This document shows, piece after piece, positions 20,097 through 29,922 of a stretch of DNA of 41,966 nucleotides. Within the stretch, counting starts at the first letter, position 1. Every line of letters starts with the position of its first letter. Position numbers and translations under genes: made by a program. Source of the DNA: Breoghania sp. (GTDB taxonomy: Bacteria; Pseudomonadota; Alphaproteobacteria; Rhizobiales; Stappiaceae). Where the stretch lies: assembly GCF_030066895.1 (NCBI RefSeq), contig NZ_JASJAV010000035.1, positions 1 through 41,966 on the forward strand, written 5' to 3'. The notes beneath the pieces were generated by a model. It was not told the DNA's origin and did not search any database. It saw only the letters and a list, made by a program, of their open reading frames with translations.

Positions 20097-22005
20097 GTGG
20101 GCACGAACGGGGCGCAAAGAGCCGCGGCCGGCAGGACGGGGCCTGGTGATGCGGGTCGCGACCGCGATAAGAGCGGGCAAGACAAGGCCGGAATCGCCCA
20201 GACGGGCGCGTTGCGCACGCCGGGTGCGGGGCCGCTCGGGCAGCGGTTGCGGCTTGGCGCGGGGCTGGTGCTGTTTACCTTCGTGCTCTCCCATTTCCTC
20301 AATCGTGCACTCGGCAACGTGTCACTTGCCGCCATGCAGGCGGGGCAGGATCTGCGCTATCTCGTCTGGTCCTCGGTGCCGGGACAGATCCTTCTATACG
20401 GCGCGCTGACAGTTCATGTGACACTGGCGCTCGTCAAGCTGGCCGGGCGGCGCACCTGGCGCATGCCCACATGGAAAGCGGTGCAGATCGCCCTCGGACT
20501 GGCCATCACCTGCATTCTAATCAAGCATATCGTGGCCACGCGCGGGGCGATGACCGGGTTCCACGCCTCGATCGACTATCGCCACAAACTGACCGCGCTC
20601 TGGACGGGCTATGCCTTCTGGCAATCGGTGCTGCTGCTGATCGTCTGAGCCCATGCGGCCCTCGGCCTACACTACTGGCTGCGGCTGAAACGCCGATATG
20701 CCCGCATCCGTCCGTGGCTGGCGATCGGCGCGGTACTGGTGCCGACACTAGCGCTGACCGGATGGTTCAACGCGGCCCGGCTTCTGGAGGAAACCGGCGG
20801 GCTGAAAATCAACACCACGCTTGCGCAAAAGGTCGTGCTCGGCGAATGGACCCATCTGGGCCGCTTGGGGCTCATTGCCGTCCTGGTGGCGGTCGTTCTC
20901 GCCGTTCTACTGCGCCGGGTCTCGGATCGCGTCGCGGCAGGGTTCACGGTCACCTATGCCAACGGCCGCCGCGTGCGCGGCCGCCCCGAAGCCACACTTC
21001 TGGAAATCAGCCGGGCCTATGGCGTGCCCCACATTTCCATTTGCGGCGGGCGGATGCGGTGCTTCACCTGCCGCACGCAGGTTCTTTCCGGTCTCGCCAC
21101 GCTGGCACCTCCGGGCGCGGCGGAAAGCACGGTTCTGGCGCGGGTCGGGGCGGGATCGGACGTGCGTCTTGCCTGCCAGATCCGGCCGGGCGCCGATCTC
21201 GTGGTCAAGCCGCTTCTGGAAGCCGGACACACCACGATCCGGCAGACGCCGGGCGATGACGCCTATCGCTGGGGCGTGGAACGGCCGGTGACCGTGATGT
21301 TCGTCGATCTGCGCGGGTTCACGGCGCTTTCCGAAGGGCGACTTCCCTATGACGTCGTCTTCATCCTCTGACGTCGTCTTCATCCTCAACCGTTACCTGG
21401 ACGGGACGGCGGCAGCCATCCGCGCCTCCGGCGTCATGATCGACAAGGTGATGGGCGACGGCATCATGGCGTTGTTCGGCGTTGAAACGAGCCGCGAGCA
21501 GGGCGCGCGCGATGCGCTCTCTGCCGTTCTGGCGCTGGCAGATGCGCTGGAACAAGCCAATGCCGACCTTGTCGCACAACTGGAAGCCCCGCTCAGGCTC
21601 GGCATCGGCATTCACACCGGGCCAGCCATTCTCGGCCGGATCGGGCTTCAGGGCGATGCGGGGGCCGCCGCCCAGTTCACCGCATTGGGCGACACGGTCA
21701 ACGTGGCAAGCCGACTGGAAGGGGCGTCGAAAGAACTGGGCGACTTTGCCGTTCTCTCCAATGCGACGCTTGCTGCCGCCGGTATCGAGAGCCTGGCGAT
21801 TGCGGGCAACTAGGAGGATCCGGTTCCTGCTTCACCGCATGCGGTGGCCGTGCGCGGACGGACGGAGGCGCTGGAAGTGTGGTCGCTGCACGATCCGGCC
21901 GCTCTCGCTGCCGCGCTCGATGCGCTTGGACCGGATCGGGGGGACAGGCAAAAAGACAGTGGCGGAGAAGGGCACACGGTCGCGCCGACGCTCGCACACA
22001 AATGA
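20097..22005 (+). pseudogene. Membrane adenylate/guanylate cyclase with [2Fe-2S] ferredoxin domain, broken
   Basis: Class III nucleotide cyclase fused behind a six-helix membrane region and a plant-type ferredoxin domain; presumably a redox-responsive cAMP producer at the inner membrane. I start at GTG 20097, six bases after GGGGAGG. Helices include GLVLFTFVLSHFLNRALG and IALGLAITCILIKHIVA. UGA 20646-20648 interrupts LLLIV/AHAALGLHYWLRL (Trp would fit). The ferredoxin motif CGGRMRCFTC plus LACQ follows, then the cyclase metal site VMFVDLRGFTALSEG. A 19-bp tandem duplication at 21351-21387 shifts the frame inside DVVFILNRYLDG. Later motifs KVMGDGIMALFG, GIGIHTG and GDTVNVASRLEGASKEL are in the new frame. 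UAG 21811-21813 follows SLAIAGN, and the trace ends at TGA 22003-22005. Three lesions. Confidence 0.85.
21351..21387 (+). repeat. 19-bp tandem duplication inside the cyclase gene
   Basis: GACGTCGTCTTCATCCTC begins at 21351 and again at 21370 (period 19). Removing one unit restores the reading frame across the cyclase active-site region, so this is a mutation and not a functional repeat. Confidence 0.9.
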
Positions 22006-22289
22006 CCGTTTGCGCATCAGCGGCAAACTTGATACCTCAATTTTCGCTGACGACCGGGTTGAGGGTGGACCTGTCGAAACGAAAGCTCCAAGATACCCTT
22101 GGGAAACCGCGTAATCCGCTACGTCCGTTCCTCGTCCGGAAGAACAAGCCACAGACGACAAGGACGGAACGACGGACCGGATCAGAATGGAGAATGCTCG
22201 TGCGGGAGGTTCAAGGGAACGACCTCCGAGATTGCCAGAAAAGCCGCGACAAAAACGACTGACACCATCCAGCCAGGGAGCATCGGGAT

Positions 22290-23875
22290 ATGCGAATTCA
22301 AGACGCAGCTCTTGCAACGGACCTCGCCGCAATTTTGCTTGCCACCGCGCCTGCCAGCGCCAAGACCTTCAAGTACGCCTTCCAGGGCGTGCTGAACACG
22401 CTTGAGCCCTACGCACTGAACGAGGCCTTCACACTGGGCACGCTCGGCAATGTCTACGAGGGACTGATCAACCGCGACAAGGAGCTGAAGATCCAGCCCG
22501 CGCTGGCGGAAAGCTGGGAGGTGACCTCGCCGACGAAATGGCGTTTCCACCTGCGCAAGAGCGTCAAGTTCCACAACGGAAGCGATTTCATCGCCGACGA
22601 CATGGTCTTCTCCGCCAAGCGCGTGCGCTCCAAGGGCTCCGATCTCACCACCCGCGTGGGCGCGGACGTGAAGGTCGTCAAGGTGGACGACTACACGGTC
22701 GATTTCGAGCTGCCCGGTCCCAATCCCATCCTGAACTACGAATGGGAAGACTGGTACATCCTCGACAAGGAATGGACGGAGGAGCACGACGCCGTCTCCG
22801 TGACCTCAGCCTCCGACACCAACCCGAGTTTCGCGGCCCTCAACGCCAACGGCACCGGCCCCTACAAGGTGGTTTCCCAAGAGGCCGGGGTGAAGACGGT
22901 TTTCGAAAAGGACGAAGACTACTGGGGCGATATCGAGGGCAATGTGGACAGGGTTGAGTTCACGCCGATCTCGCAGGATGCGACCCGCGTTGCCGCCCTT
23001 CTGTCGGGCGAGATGGATCTCGTCTATCCGATCCCGGTGCAGGATATTCCCCGCGTCGACGGCAACGAGGGCACCCGTGCGCTGACAGGTCCGGAACTCC
23101 GCACGATCTTCCTCGGCATGGACCAGCGCCGCGATGAGCTGCTCTATTCCGACGTGAAGGGGAAAAATCCCTTCAAGGATATCCGGGTGCGCAAGGCCTT
23201 CTATCAGGCGATCGACGAGAACGCGATCGTCAAGAAGGTGATGCGCGGGCTCGCCACGCCGTCGGCCTGATGATCTCGCCCTTCATGTTCGACCGGGGGG
23301 ACGAATTCGAGTGCTACGCCTATGACCCGGAAGCCCCCAAGGCGCTTCTGGCGGAGGCCGGATATCCGGACGGCTTCGAGGTGGGCATGGAATGCCCGAA
23401 GATCGCTACGTGAACGACGAGGCGATCTGTCAGGCGGTTTCCGCCTATCTCGCACGCGTCGGCATCAAGGTCGATCTGAACGCCCAGCCGAAGGCGAAGT
23501 ACTTCGCCAAGATCCTGGCTTCCGGCGATTACGACACCTCGTTCTACCTACTCGGTTGGACGCCGAATTCTTTCGACGCCTACAACGTCCTGCCCTCGCT
23601 GATGAATTGCCGCGACGATTCCGGCGCCGGTTCGCCCTTCAACAATGGCGGCTGGTGCGACGAGGAGATCGACGAGCTGACCGCCAAGGTTCTGGTCGAA
23701 AACGACCAGGAGAAGTGCAACGGGATGATCTACGAAGCCTTCAAGAAGGCGTGACAACGTCTACTACATCCCGCTCCACCAGCAGGGACTCGCCTGGGGT
23801 TTGGCCGACGGCGTCGAAGTCGCCCAGCGCGCCGACAACATCCTGAAATTCCGCTACGTGGAGGTGAAGGAGTAA
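22290..23875 (+). pseudogene. Dipeptide/oligopeptide ABC substrate-binding protein, broken
   Basis: Family 5 extracellular solute-binding protein, the periplasmic receptor of the transporter encoded downstream. The start is ATG 22290; a signal-like segment (LAAILLATAPASAKTF) leads to the mature protein and the family text ALAESWEVTSPTKWRFHLRK and VKFHNGSDFIADDMVFSAKR. Three small deletions break it. One G is lost near 23262 (ATPS/GLMISPFMFDRG), one base near 23400 (GMECP/DRYVNDEAICQAV), and two bases (CG) near 23753 (FKKA/RDNVYYIPLHQQG). The trace ends RYVEVKE at TAA 23873-23875. The length, 1586 = 3n+2, equals a 530-codon gene minus four bases, consistent with those losses. Confidence 0.88.
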
Positions 23876-23912
23876 CGAGCCTCATTGTCCGAGGCCTTGC
23901 CGCCTGTTCCCG

Positions 23913-24037
23913 TCTCCCCCCTTGAGGGGGAGATGTCGGCTCGGGTCGACAGAGGGGGGCAAGCGGCAGGTCCGGAGCAAGCGGCTTCACCCCTCTGTCC
24001 CGCGATCCGCGTGACATCTCCCCCTCAAGGGGGGAGA
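23913..24037. repeat. Large intergenic palindrome with 25-bp perfect arms
   Basis: The arm at 23913-23937 (TCTCCCCCCTTGAGGGGGAG plus ATGTC) recurs as its exact complement at 24013-24037. Partly complementary CGACAGAGGGG / CCCCTCTGTCC text lies inside. Each arm is itself nearly palindromic (CCCCCTTGAGGGGG). This is the form of rhizobial intergenic mosaic/palindromic elements. It sits between the binding-protein and permease genes, where an mRNA-stabilising or attenuating hairpin is common. Confidence 0.8.
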
Positions 24038-24114
24038 GCGGAGCAAGACCGGCGCCCACGGATAAACATCTGTCTTTGACTACGACTTCCGGACACCCCT
24101 GATAGGACACGTCC

Positions 24115-25100
24115 ATGCTCACCTTCATCATCCGGCGTCTCGTGCAGGCCGTCATCGTCATGCTCGCCGTGGCGCTGATCGCCTTCACGCTGTTTCGCTT
24201 CGTCGGCGATCCGGTCAATCAGATGGTGGGACAGGACACCACGCCCGCCCAGCGCGAGACGTTACGCGAGAGGCTGGGGCTGCATGATACGGTGCTGGTG
24301 CAGTCCGGCCGCTTCGTCGTCCATGCCGCACACTTCGATTTCGGCAATTCCTATCAGTTCAAGCAGCCGGTCTCCGGGCTCATCGGCTCGCGCCTGCCCG
24401 CGACCTTCGAGCTTTCCATCACCTCAGCCCTTTTTGCGCTGCTCGTCGGGATTCCGATGGGATGGGCGTTTATACCGGGCTCAACCGGACCTCAATCCTC
24501 TCCAAGCTCTTCCAGACGATCTCGCTGATCGGCATTTCACTGCCGACCTTCTTCATCGGCATCCTGCTGATCTTCGTCTTCTCCGTGACCCTGCAATGGC
24601 TGCCGAGTTTCGGGCGTGGCAAGGTGGTGGATCTCGGCTTCTAGACGACCGGATTCCTGACCGTCTCCGGCATCCAGGCGCTGATCATGCCGTCGATCAC
24701 GCTGGAGCTCTTCCAGATGACGCTAATCATGCGGCTGGTGCGGTCCGAAATGCTGGAGGTGATCCGGGCCGACTACATCAAGTTCGCCCGTGCGTGCGGG
24801 CTACCGGATCGGATCGTCCATTTCCGCCATGCGTTGAAGAACATGCTGGTTCCCGTCATCACCATCACGGGATTGCAACTCGCCTCCATCATCGCCTTCG
24901 CGATCATCACCGAGACGGTGTTCCAGTGGCCGGGCATGGGGCTTTTGTTCCTGCAGGCGGTGCAGAACGTCGATATCCCGATCATGGCGGCCTACCTGAT
25001 GCTGATCACCTTCGTCTTTGTCTTCATCAATCTCATCGTCGACATTCTCTATTTCGTGGTCGACCCGCGCCTTCGCGTGGAAAGAACGGTGGAGGCATGA
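24115..25100 (+). pseudogene. Dipeptide ABC permease 1 (DppB type), broken
   Basis: Inner-membrane permease subunit. It starts MLTFIIRRLVQAVIVMLAVA, the standard DppB N-terminus. After GIPMG a 5-bp tandem duplication (ATGGG at 24457-24461 and 24462-24466) shifts the frame; VYTGLNRTSILSKLFQTISL continues in the next frame. UAG 24642-24644 replaces the Trp expected in VDLGF/W-TTGFLTVSG. The EAA-loop region RADYIKFARACGLPDRIVHF and the ending VDILYFVVDPRLRVERTVEA are intact up to TGA 25098-25100. Length 986 (3n+2) fits the +5 insertion. The stop overlaps an ATG of the downstream GNAT gene. Confidence 0.88.
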
Positions 25101-25102
25101 CC

Positions 25103-25591
25103 ATGGCCGTTTCCCTTGTCGCCCTGACCTTCCGCCCCATCGCGGCGGCCGATCTTCCCGCTCTCGCCGACCTTTGGCACGAGGTGTGGGCTTCCGGTCA
25201 TGCGGCCTTCGCGGGGCCTGAGCTGACCGCGGTGCGCACGCCGGAACGTTTTCTGGCACGGTTGCAGCCCTTTGCGGGCAAGGGGCTTATTGCCGAGATC
25301 ACCAGTGAAATCATGGGCTTTGCCTATTGGAACGGGGCGGAACTCGACCAGTTTCATGTCGGCGCGAAGGCGCGCGGCACCGGCCTTGCCCAAAAGCTGA
25401 TGACTGAGGCAGAAAGCGCCATGGCCGGGGAGGGTATCGCGTCCGCCTTTCTCTTCTGCGCCGACGGCAATTCCCGCGCCTACCGCTTTTACGAAAAGCT
25501 CGGCTGGCGCAACGCCGGTTTGGAGAGTTCGCCGGTCTCCGACGGGGTAGGCGGCCGGCTATTCATCGACTGCCACCGTTTCGTCAAGTAG
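25103..25591 (+). CDS. GNAT-family N-acetyltransferase
   Basis: A 162-residue GNAT enzyme that would transfer acetyl from acetyl-CoA to an unknown amine. Visible features are LTFRPIAAADLPALADLWHE at the N-terminus, the beta4 substrate strand LDQFHVGAKARG with the CoA pyrophosphate loop ARGTGLAQKLM, and the C-terminal NSRAYRFYEKLGWRNAG. I prefer ATG 25103 because GGAGG ends seven bases upstream; ATG 25097 overlaps the permease stop and is possible. It is embedded between the two permease genes of the peptide transporter and is the only open gene of that operon. This context hints at acetylation of an imported peptide or antibiotic, which is inference. Confidence 0.8.
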   Translation: MAVSLVALTFRPIAAADLPALADLWHEVWASGHAAFAGPELTAVRTPERFLARLQPFAGKGLIAEITSEIMGFAYWNGAELDQFHVGAKARGTGLAQKLMTEAESAMAGEGIASAFLFCADGNSRAYRFYEKLGWRNAGLESSPVSDGVGGRLFIDCHRFVK

Positions 25592-25602
25592 CTTGCCCCC
25601 CG

Positions 25603-26544
25603 ATGACCGAAACGACGCCTTCCTCGAAACCGGACGGATGGCTGACGCGTGCCGCCGACAGCGACATCCTGCATTCGTTTCTCGCCTCCAAGGTCACGGT
25701 GCTGGCGGCACTGGTGGCGCTGACCTTCTTCATCGGCGCAGCCTTTGCCCCCCTCATTGCCCCGCACAACCCATTCGATCTCGCCAGCATCGATCTGCTC
25801 GATTCCCTGCTGCCGCCTGCATGGGCGCCCGACGGCAACAGCCGGTTCCTGCTCGGCACCGGCGATCTCGGCCGCGATATCTTCTCCACCATCCTTTATG
25901 GCGCGCGCATTTCCATCGGGGTGGGTGTCGTCTCCGTCGCCTTCGCCGCGACGCTCGGCATCGCGCTGGGGTTGATCGCGGGCTATGCGGGAGGGCGGAT
26001 TGATGCCTTCATAATGCGGGTCGCTGAAGTTCAGCTCACCTTCCCGGCGATCCTGATCGCACTGCTGGTCGATTGCGCGGCGCGCGGGATTTTCGGCAAT
26101 CCCAACCGAGAGCACTCGGCCTTCTGAATCCTGGTCTTCTCCATCGGGTTGAATTTCTGGGTGCAATATGCGCGCACAGTGAGTGGCTCCACCATGGTGG
26201 AGCGCAACAAGGAATATGTGCAGGCAGCTCGGCTCATCGGCATCCGGCCGGGCCTGATCATGCTGCGCCACGTGCTGCCTAACGTGATGAGCCCGGTTCT
26301 GGTGATTGCCACGATCAATCTAACGCTCGCGGTCATTACCGAGGCAACGCTTTCTTATCTCGGCGTCGGCGTGCCGCCTACCCAGCCCTCGCTCGGCACG
26401 CTGATCAGGATCGGCAACGATTTCCTGTTCTCCGGCGAATGGTGGATCGCGATCTTCCACGGCATCGCGCTTGCGGTACTCGTGCTCGCGATCAACCTGA
26501 TTGGCGACTGGCTACGAGACGCCCTCAACCCGAAGCTGAGGTGA
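25603..26544 (+). pseudogene. Dipeptide ABC permease 2 (DppC type), one UGA
   Basis: Second membrane subunit. It begins MTETTPSSKPDGWLTRAADS, with the DppC text FLLGTGDLGRDIFSTILYGA and RISIGVGVVSVAFAATLGIA. UGA 26125-26127 interrupts NREHSAF/ILVFSIGLNFWVQYART. The same frame then carries the conserved cytoplasmic loop EYVQAARLIGIRPGLIMLRH, VLPNVMSP and the ending INLIGDWLRDALNPKLR. No frameshift is needed: 314 codons with one nonsense. Truncation removes the ATPase-contact loop, so the product would be inactive unless the UGA is read through. Confidence 0.85.
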
Positions 26545-26549
26545 GCCCG

Positions 26550-27565
26550 ATGAGCGAGCCGCTTCTTTCCGTGCGCGATCTGCGCGTCGAATTCCCTACA
26601 CGGCGCGGCATTCTGACGGCGATCGACGGCATCTCCTTCGATCTTGCACCGGGCGAGGTGCTTGGGCATGGTGGGCGAGAGTCGGGCAGAAAAGTCGCTG
26701 ACCGGGGTCGCCGTCATCGGCCTTCTGGAGCCGCTGGGACGCGTTGTGGGCGGCGAGATCCAACTAAATGGCGAGCGCATCGACAACCTGCCGAAAAAGG
26801 CCATGCGGAAAATCCGCGGGCGGCGGATCGGCATGGTCTTTCAGGATCCGCTGACAAGCCTCAATCCGCTCTTCACCGTCGGCGATTAGCTCATCGAGAC
26901 GATCATGACCCATCTGCCGCTGTCCGCCCGGCAGGCGCGCGACAAGACGGTGGCGCTTCTGGAGGCGGTCGCATTCCGGCGGCCGCCAAGCGATTGGACG
27001 CCTATCCGCATCAGTTTTCCGGCGGCATGCGGCAACGCGTGGTGATCGCACTTGCCCTGTGCGCGGAGCCGGAACTGGTCATCGCGGACGAGCCGACGAT
27101 GGCGCTCGATGTTTCCGTGCAGGCGCAGATCATCGACGTTCTAAAGGACCTCTGCCGCGTGCGCGGGGCCTCCGTCATCCTGATCACGCACGACATGGGC
27201 ATGATCGCGGAGGCCGCCGACCGTGTGGCGGTGATGTATTCCGGACGGATCGCGGAAATCGGGCCCGTCGCCCATGTCATCCAGACCCCGCATCACCCCT
27301 ATACGAGCGGGCTGATGGCTTCAATCCCCTCGCTCACCGGCGAGGTGGAGCGGCTCGTGCAGATCCCCGGCGCCATGCCGCGTCTCGATGCGATCCCCTC
27401 AGGCTGTGTCTTTCATCCGCGCTGTCCGCATGCCTTTGCGCGCTGCCGGAACCGACGGCAACGGACGACGCAAGCGTCGCCTGCTGGCTTCATGAGGAGC
27501 GGGGCTCAGGGAGCGCGTGCGATGAGCCCTCCCTTCCCGTCCAGAGTGCCGGAGGTGCGCGATGA
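26550..27565 (+). pseudogene. Dipeptide ABC ATPase 1 (DppD type), multiply broken
   Basis: ATP-binding subunit, starting MSEPLLSVRDLRVEFPTRRG. An extra G near 26665 shifts the frame after APGEVLG. In the restored frame the Walker A, 26674-26697, reads GESRAEKS where the family has GESGAGKS: both invariant glycines are replaced (Gly to Arg, Gly to Glu). UAG 26887-26889 replaces Gln in FTVGD/Q-LIETI. One G is lost near 26971 (EAV/GIPAAAKRLDAYPHQ). Signature YPHQFSGGMRQRVVIALAL, Walker B LVIADEPTMALD and the His loop ILITHDMG are present. Another one-base loss near 27450 precedes the C-terminal PTATDDASVACWLHEE. TGA 27563-27565 overlaps the next ATG. Confidence 0.85.
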
Positions 27566-28593
27566 ACGAGATACCGGCACAGGCGACGATGGAAAAATCC
27601 GCCGAGGCCGTGGTGGATGTGCGCGATCTTTCCCGCACCTTCGATGTTTCGCGGCCCTGGCTCAACAGGGTATTGGATGGCGGGACGCGCCATTTCTTGC
27701 GCGCCGTTCAGGAGGTTTCCTTCGAGATCGCTCGCGACGAGACCTTCGCGCTTGTCGGTGAGAGCGGATCGGGCAAATCGACGGTCGCGAAGCTGGTGGT
27801 GGGTCTGCTGCCGCCCTCGCGCGGCTCGATCCGGATCGACGGACTGGACATGCAGGGGGTGCAACAGGCCCATGTCATGCGCGATCTCCGCCGCCGTATC
27901 CAGATGATCTTTCAGGACTCGTTCGCCAGCCTCAACCCGCGCTGACGGGTCGGGCGGATCATCGCCGAACCGATCCGCGCCTTCGATCTGGAGCCCGACG
28001 CGCGTGCGCTGGAGGCCCACATCGGCGAGCTTTTGAGCCTCGTCGACCTCGATCCGCGCGATGCGAAGAAATATCCGCACAAATTTTCCGGCGGCCAGCG
28101 CCAGCGCATCTGCATTACCCGCGCACTTGCCTCAAAGCCGGAATTCCTGGTTAGCGACGAACCGACCTCGGCGCTCGATGTCTCCGTTCAGGCGCAGATC
28201 CTGAACCTGATGCGCGATCTCCAGGACGAGTTCGCGCTGACCTATCTCTTCATCAGCCACGATCTGGCCGTGGTGCGCCACATGGCGAGCCGGATCAGGG
28301 TGATGTATCTGGGCCGCCTGGTGGAGGTGGCGGATGCAAAAGCACTTTTCGCCACGCCCCGACACCCCTACACGCGCATGCTGCTCGATGCCGTGCTGGA
28401 CCTGACAATGACGGGTGCACGCCGCAAGCAGGTGGAGGGCGAAATCCCGAACCCGATCTCCCCGCCATCGGGCTGCGCCTTTCATCCGCGTTGTCCGCTC
28501 GCCAATGAGCGGTTCCAGGCCGAGCAACCGGCCGCGCTGCCCGCCGACGGTGCACTCATGCGCTGTCATGCGGTGGAGGAAGGGCGGAGCTGA
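27562..28593 (+). pseudogene. Dipeptide ABC ATPase 2 (DppF type), one UGA
   Basis: Second ATP-binding subunit, ATG 27562 overlapping the previous stop. Walker [17 protein letters not shown]-loop MIFQDSFASLNPR, signature [19 protein letters not shown], Walker [13 protein letters not shown], His loop LFISHDLAVV and the C-terminal oligopeptide-transporter cap (GCAFHPRCPLANERF) are all intact. UGA 27943-27945 stands at the Trp of the highly conserved SLNPR-W-RVG segment right after the Q-loop, a one-step TGG to TGA change. It is the least damaged transporter gene, but the whole operon is inactivated elsewhere. Confidence 0.88.
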
Positions 28594-28637
28594 AGGGGCG
28601 GATTTGCGAGAATTGACTGGTTTGGAGTGTGTAGCCC

Positions 28638-28701
28638 GTCTCGAAGGATGGGCGAAACAGGCACGTTTTGCTCCAGACTGTCATCCCCACGCAGGCGGGG
28701 A
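28638..28701. repeat. Second copy of the 9.7-kb intergenic element
   Basis: CCGTCTCGAAGGATGGGC and then, at 28661-28701, GCACGTTTTGCTCC followed by GACTGTC and a CCCC...GGCGGGGA stem match 9843-9862 and 9729-9769. About 36 of 41 bases agree in the longer block. It lies in the 180-base gap between the ABC operon and recF, whose 3' ends converge. Confidence 0.7.
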
Positions 28702-28773
28702 GAGAGTGGCGAGGGGAGCCTTTTCCCCGTTTCCGGGAGGGATTCTAAGCGACACCGTCTCACCCACCGCGCC

Positions 28774-29922
28774 TTACTCGATCAAATGCACCATCGCGTC
28801 GCTGACCGCGAACCGTTGCGCGCCCTCCGGCAGGGCCTCAGACAGACCGACATCCGTGCCAGTCATGAAAACCTGACCACCCAGTACATCGAGCCGAGCA
28901 AAGAGGGCGGCGCGGCGCGTGGGATCGAGATGGGTGGCAACCTCATCGAGCAACAGAACCGGGGTCATGTTGGAAACCCGTGCGGTTAGTTCCGCATGGG
29001 CGAGGACCAGCCCGATCAGCAGCGCCTTCTGTTCGCCGGTCGACGCCAGACCAGCGGGCATCTGCTTGGCAAGATGGGTGACGGTGAGATCTGTGCGATG
29101 CGGGCCGTCGAGCGTGCGACCCGCAGCCCTGTCCCGAGTGCGGCCGCGCGCCATCACCTCCGCAAAGGTGTCTTCCAGATCGGCGGCGGGCGTCGTGGCC
29201 GCCAGATCCTCGAACGGGCCTTCCAGCGCGAGCCCTGCGCGCGGAAACGTATCGGGCTCCGATCCACCCTGATCATTGAGAAGACCGGCAAGCAGGGTGA
29301 CCGTTTCGCGCCGGGCATAGGCAACCGCGATGCCGAGGGAGGCGAGCTGCACCTCCACCGCATCAAGCCAGGCCACCTCGCCGCCCGTCTCCAGAAGCCG
29401 GTTACGGCTCCGCATGGCCTTTTCGAAATCCGCGACGCGTCGGCCGTGGCCGGGGTCCACCGCCAGCACCAACCGGTCGAGAAAGCGGCGGCGATCGCCC
29501 GCAGGGCCCGTAAAAAGCCCGTCCATGGACGGCACCAGCCAGAAAACGCGCAAATACTGGGAAAGCTCATCGGCCGTGCGCGCATCCTCCGCATCGATGC
29601 GGATCCGGCGGGACGCCGTGTCGGACGAGAAACCGATGCCAATCCGGGTTTCTCCGACAGGCCCGTCAAGACGGGCGGCAACGCTCCAGCCGTCGGGCGG
29701 CAGCGACTGCGGATCGACCTTTCGCACAAGATCGGCAAAGGCGGCACGACGCAAGCCCCGGCCAGGAGTGAGCAGAGAAACGGCTTCGAGAAGGTTGGTC
29801 TTGCCCGCGCCGTTGTTTCCGGTCAGCGCCACCAGCCGGGCCTCGATATCGAGCGTGGCGGCGGTGTAGTTTCTGAAATCGGTCAGCGACAGGCGTGTTA
29901 GACGAACGGGATCGGGCATCAC
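28774..29922 (-). CDS. recF: DNA replication/repair protein RecF
   Basis: SMC-like ATPase that helps load RecA at single-strand gaps with RecO and RecR. The 382-codon frame has LTRLSLTDFRNYTAATLDIE at the N-terminus, Walker A TGNNGAGKTNLLEAVSLLTP (residues 34-53), the ABC-type signature LASTGEQKALLIGLVLAHAE (about 299-318) and Walker B PVLLLDEVATHLDP near residue 332. Length is normal and no lesion is seen. ATG 29922 or 29919 may be the start. It stands alone here, not next to dnaN. Confidence 0.95.
   Translation of the reverse strand: MMPDPVRLTRLSLTDFRNYTAATLDIEARLVALTGNNGAGKTNLLEAVSLLTPGRGLRRAAFADLVRKVDPQSLPPDGWSVAARLDGPVGETRIGIGFSSDTASRRIRIDAEDARTADELSQYLRVFWLVPSMDGLFTGPAGDRRRFLDRLVLAVDPGHGRRVADFEKAMRSRNRLLETGGEVAWLDAVEVQLASLGIAVAYARRETVTLLAGLLNDQGGSEPDTFPRAGLALEGPFEDLAATTPAADLEDTFAEVMARGRTRDRAAGRTLDGPHRTDLTVTHLAKQMPAGLASTGEQKALLIGLVLAHAELTARVSNMTPVLLLDEVATHLDPTRRAALFARLDVLGGQVFMTGTDVGLSEALPEGAQRFAVSDAMVHLIE

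Noticed and set aside
23913..24037. Repeat considered as a CRISPR or insertion-sequence end
   Set aside because: Only one inverted pair, no spacers, no transposase frame; it fits an intergenic palindromic element.
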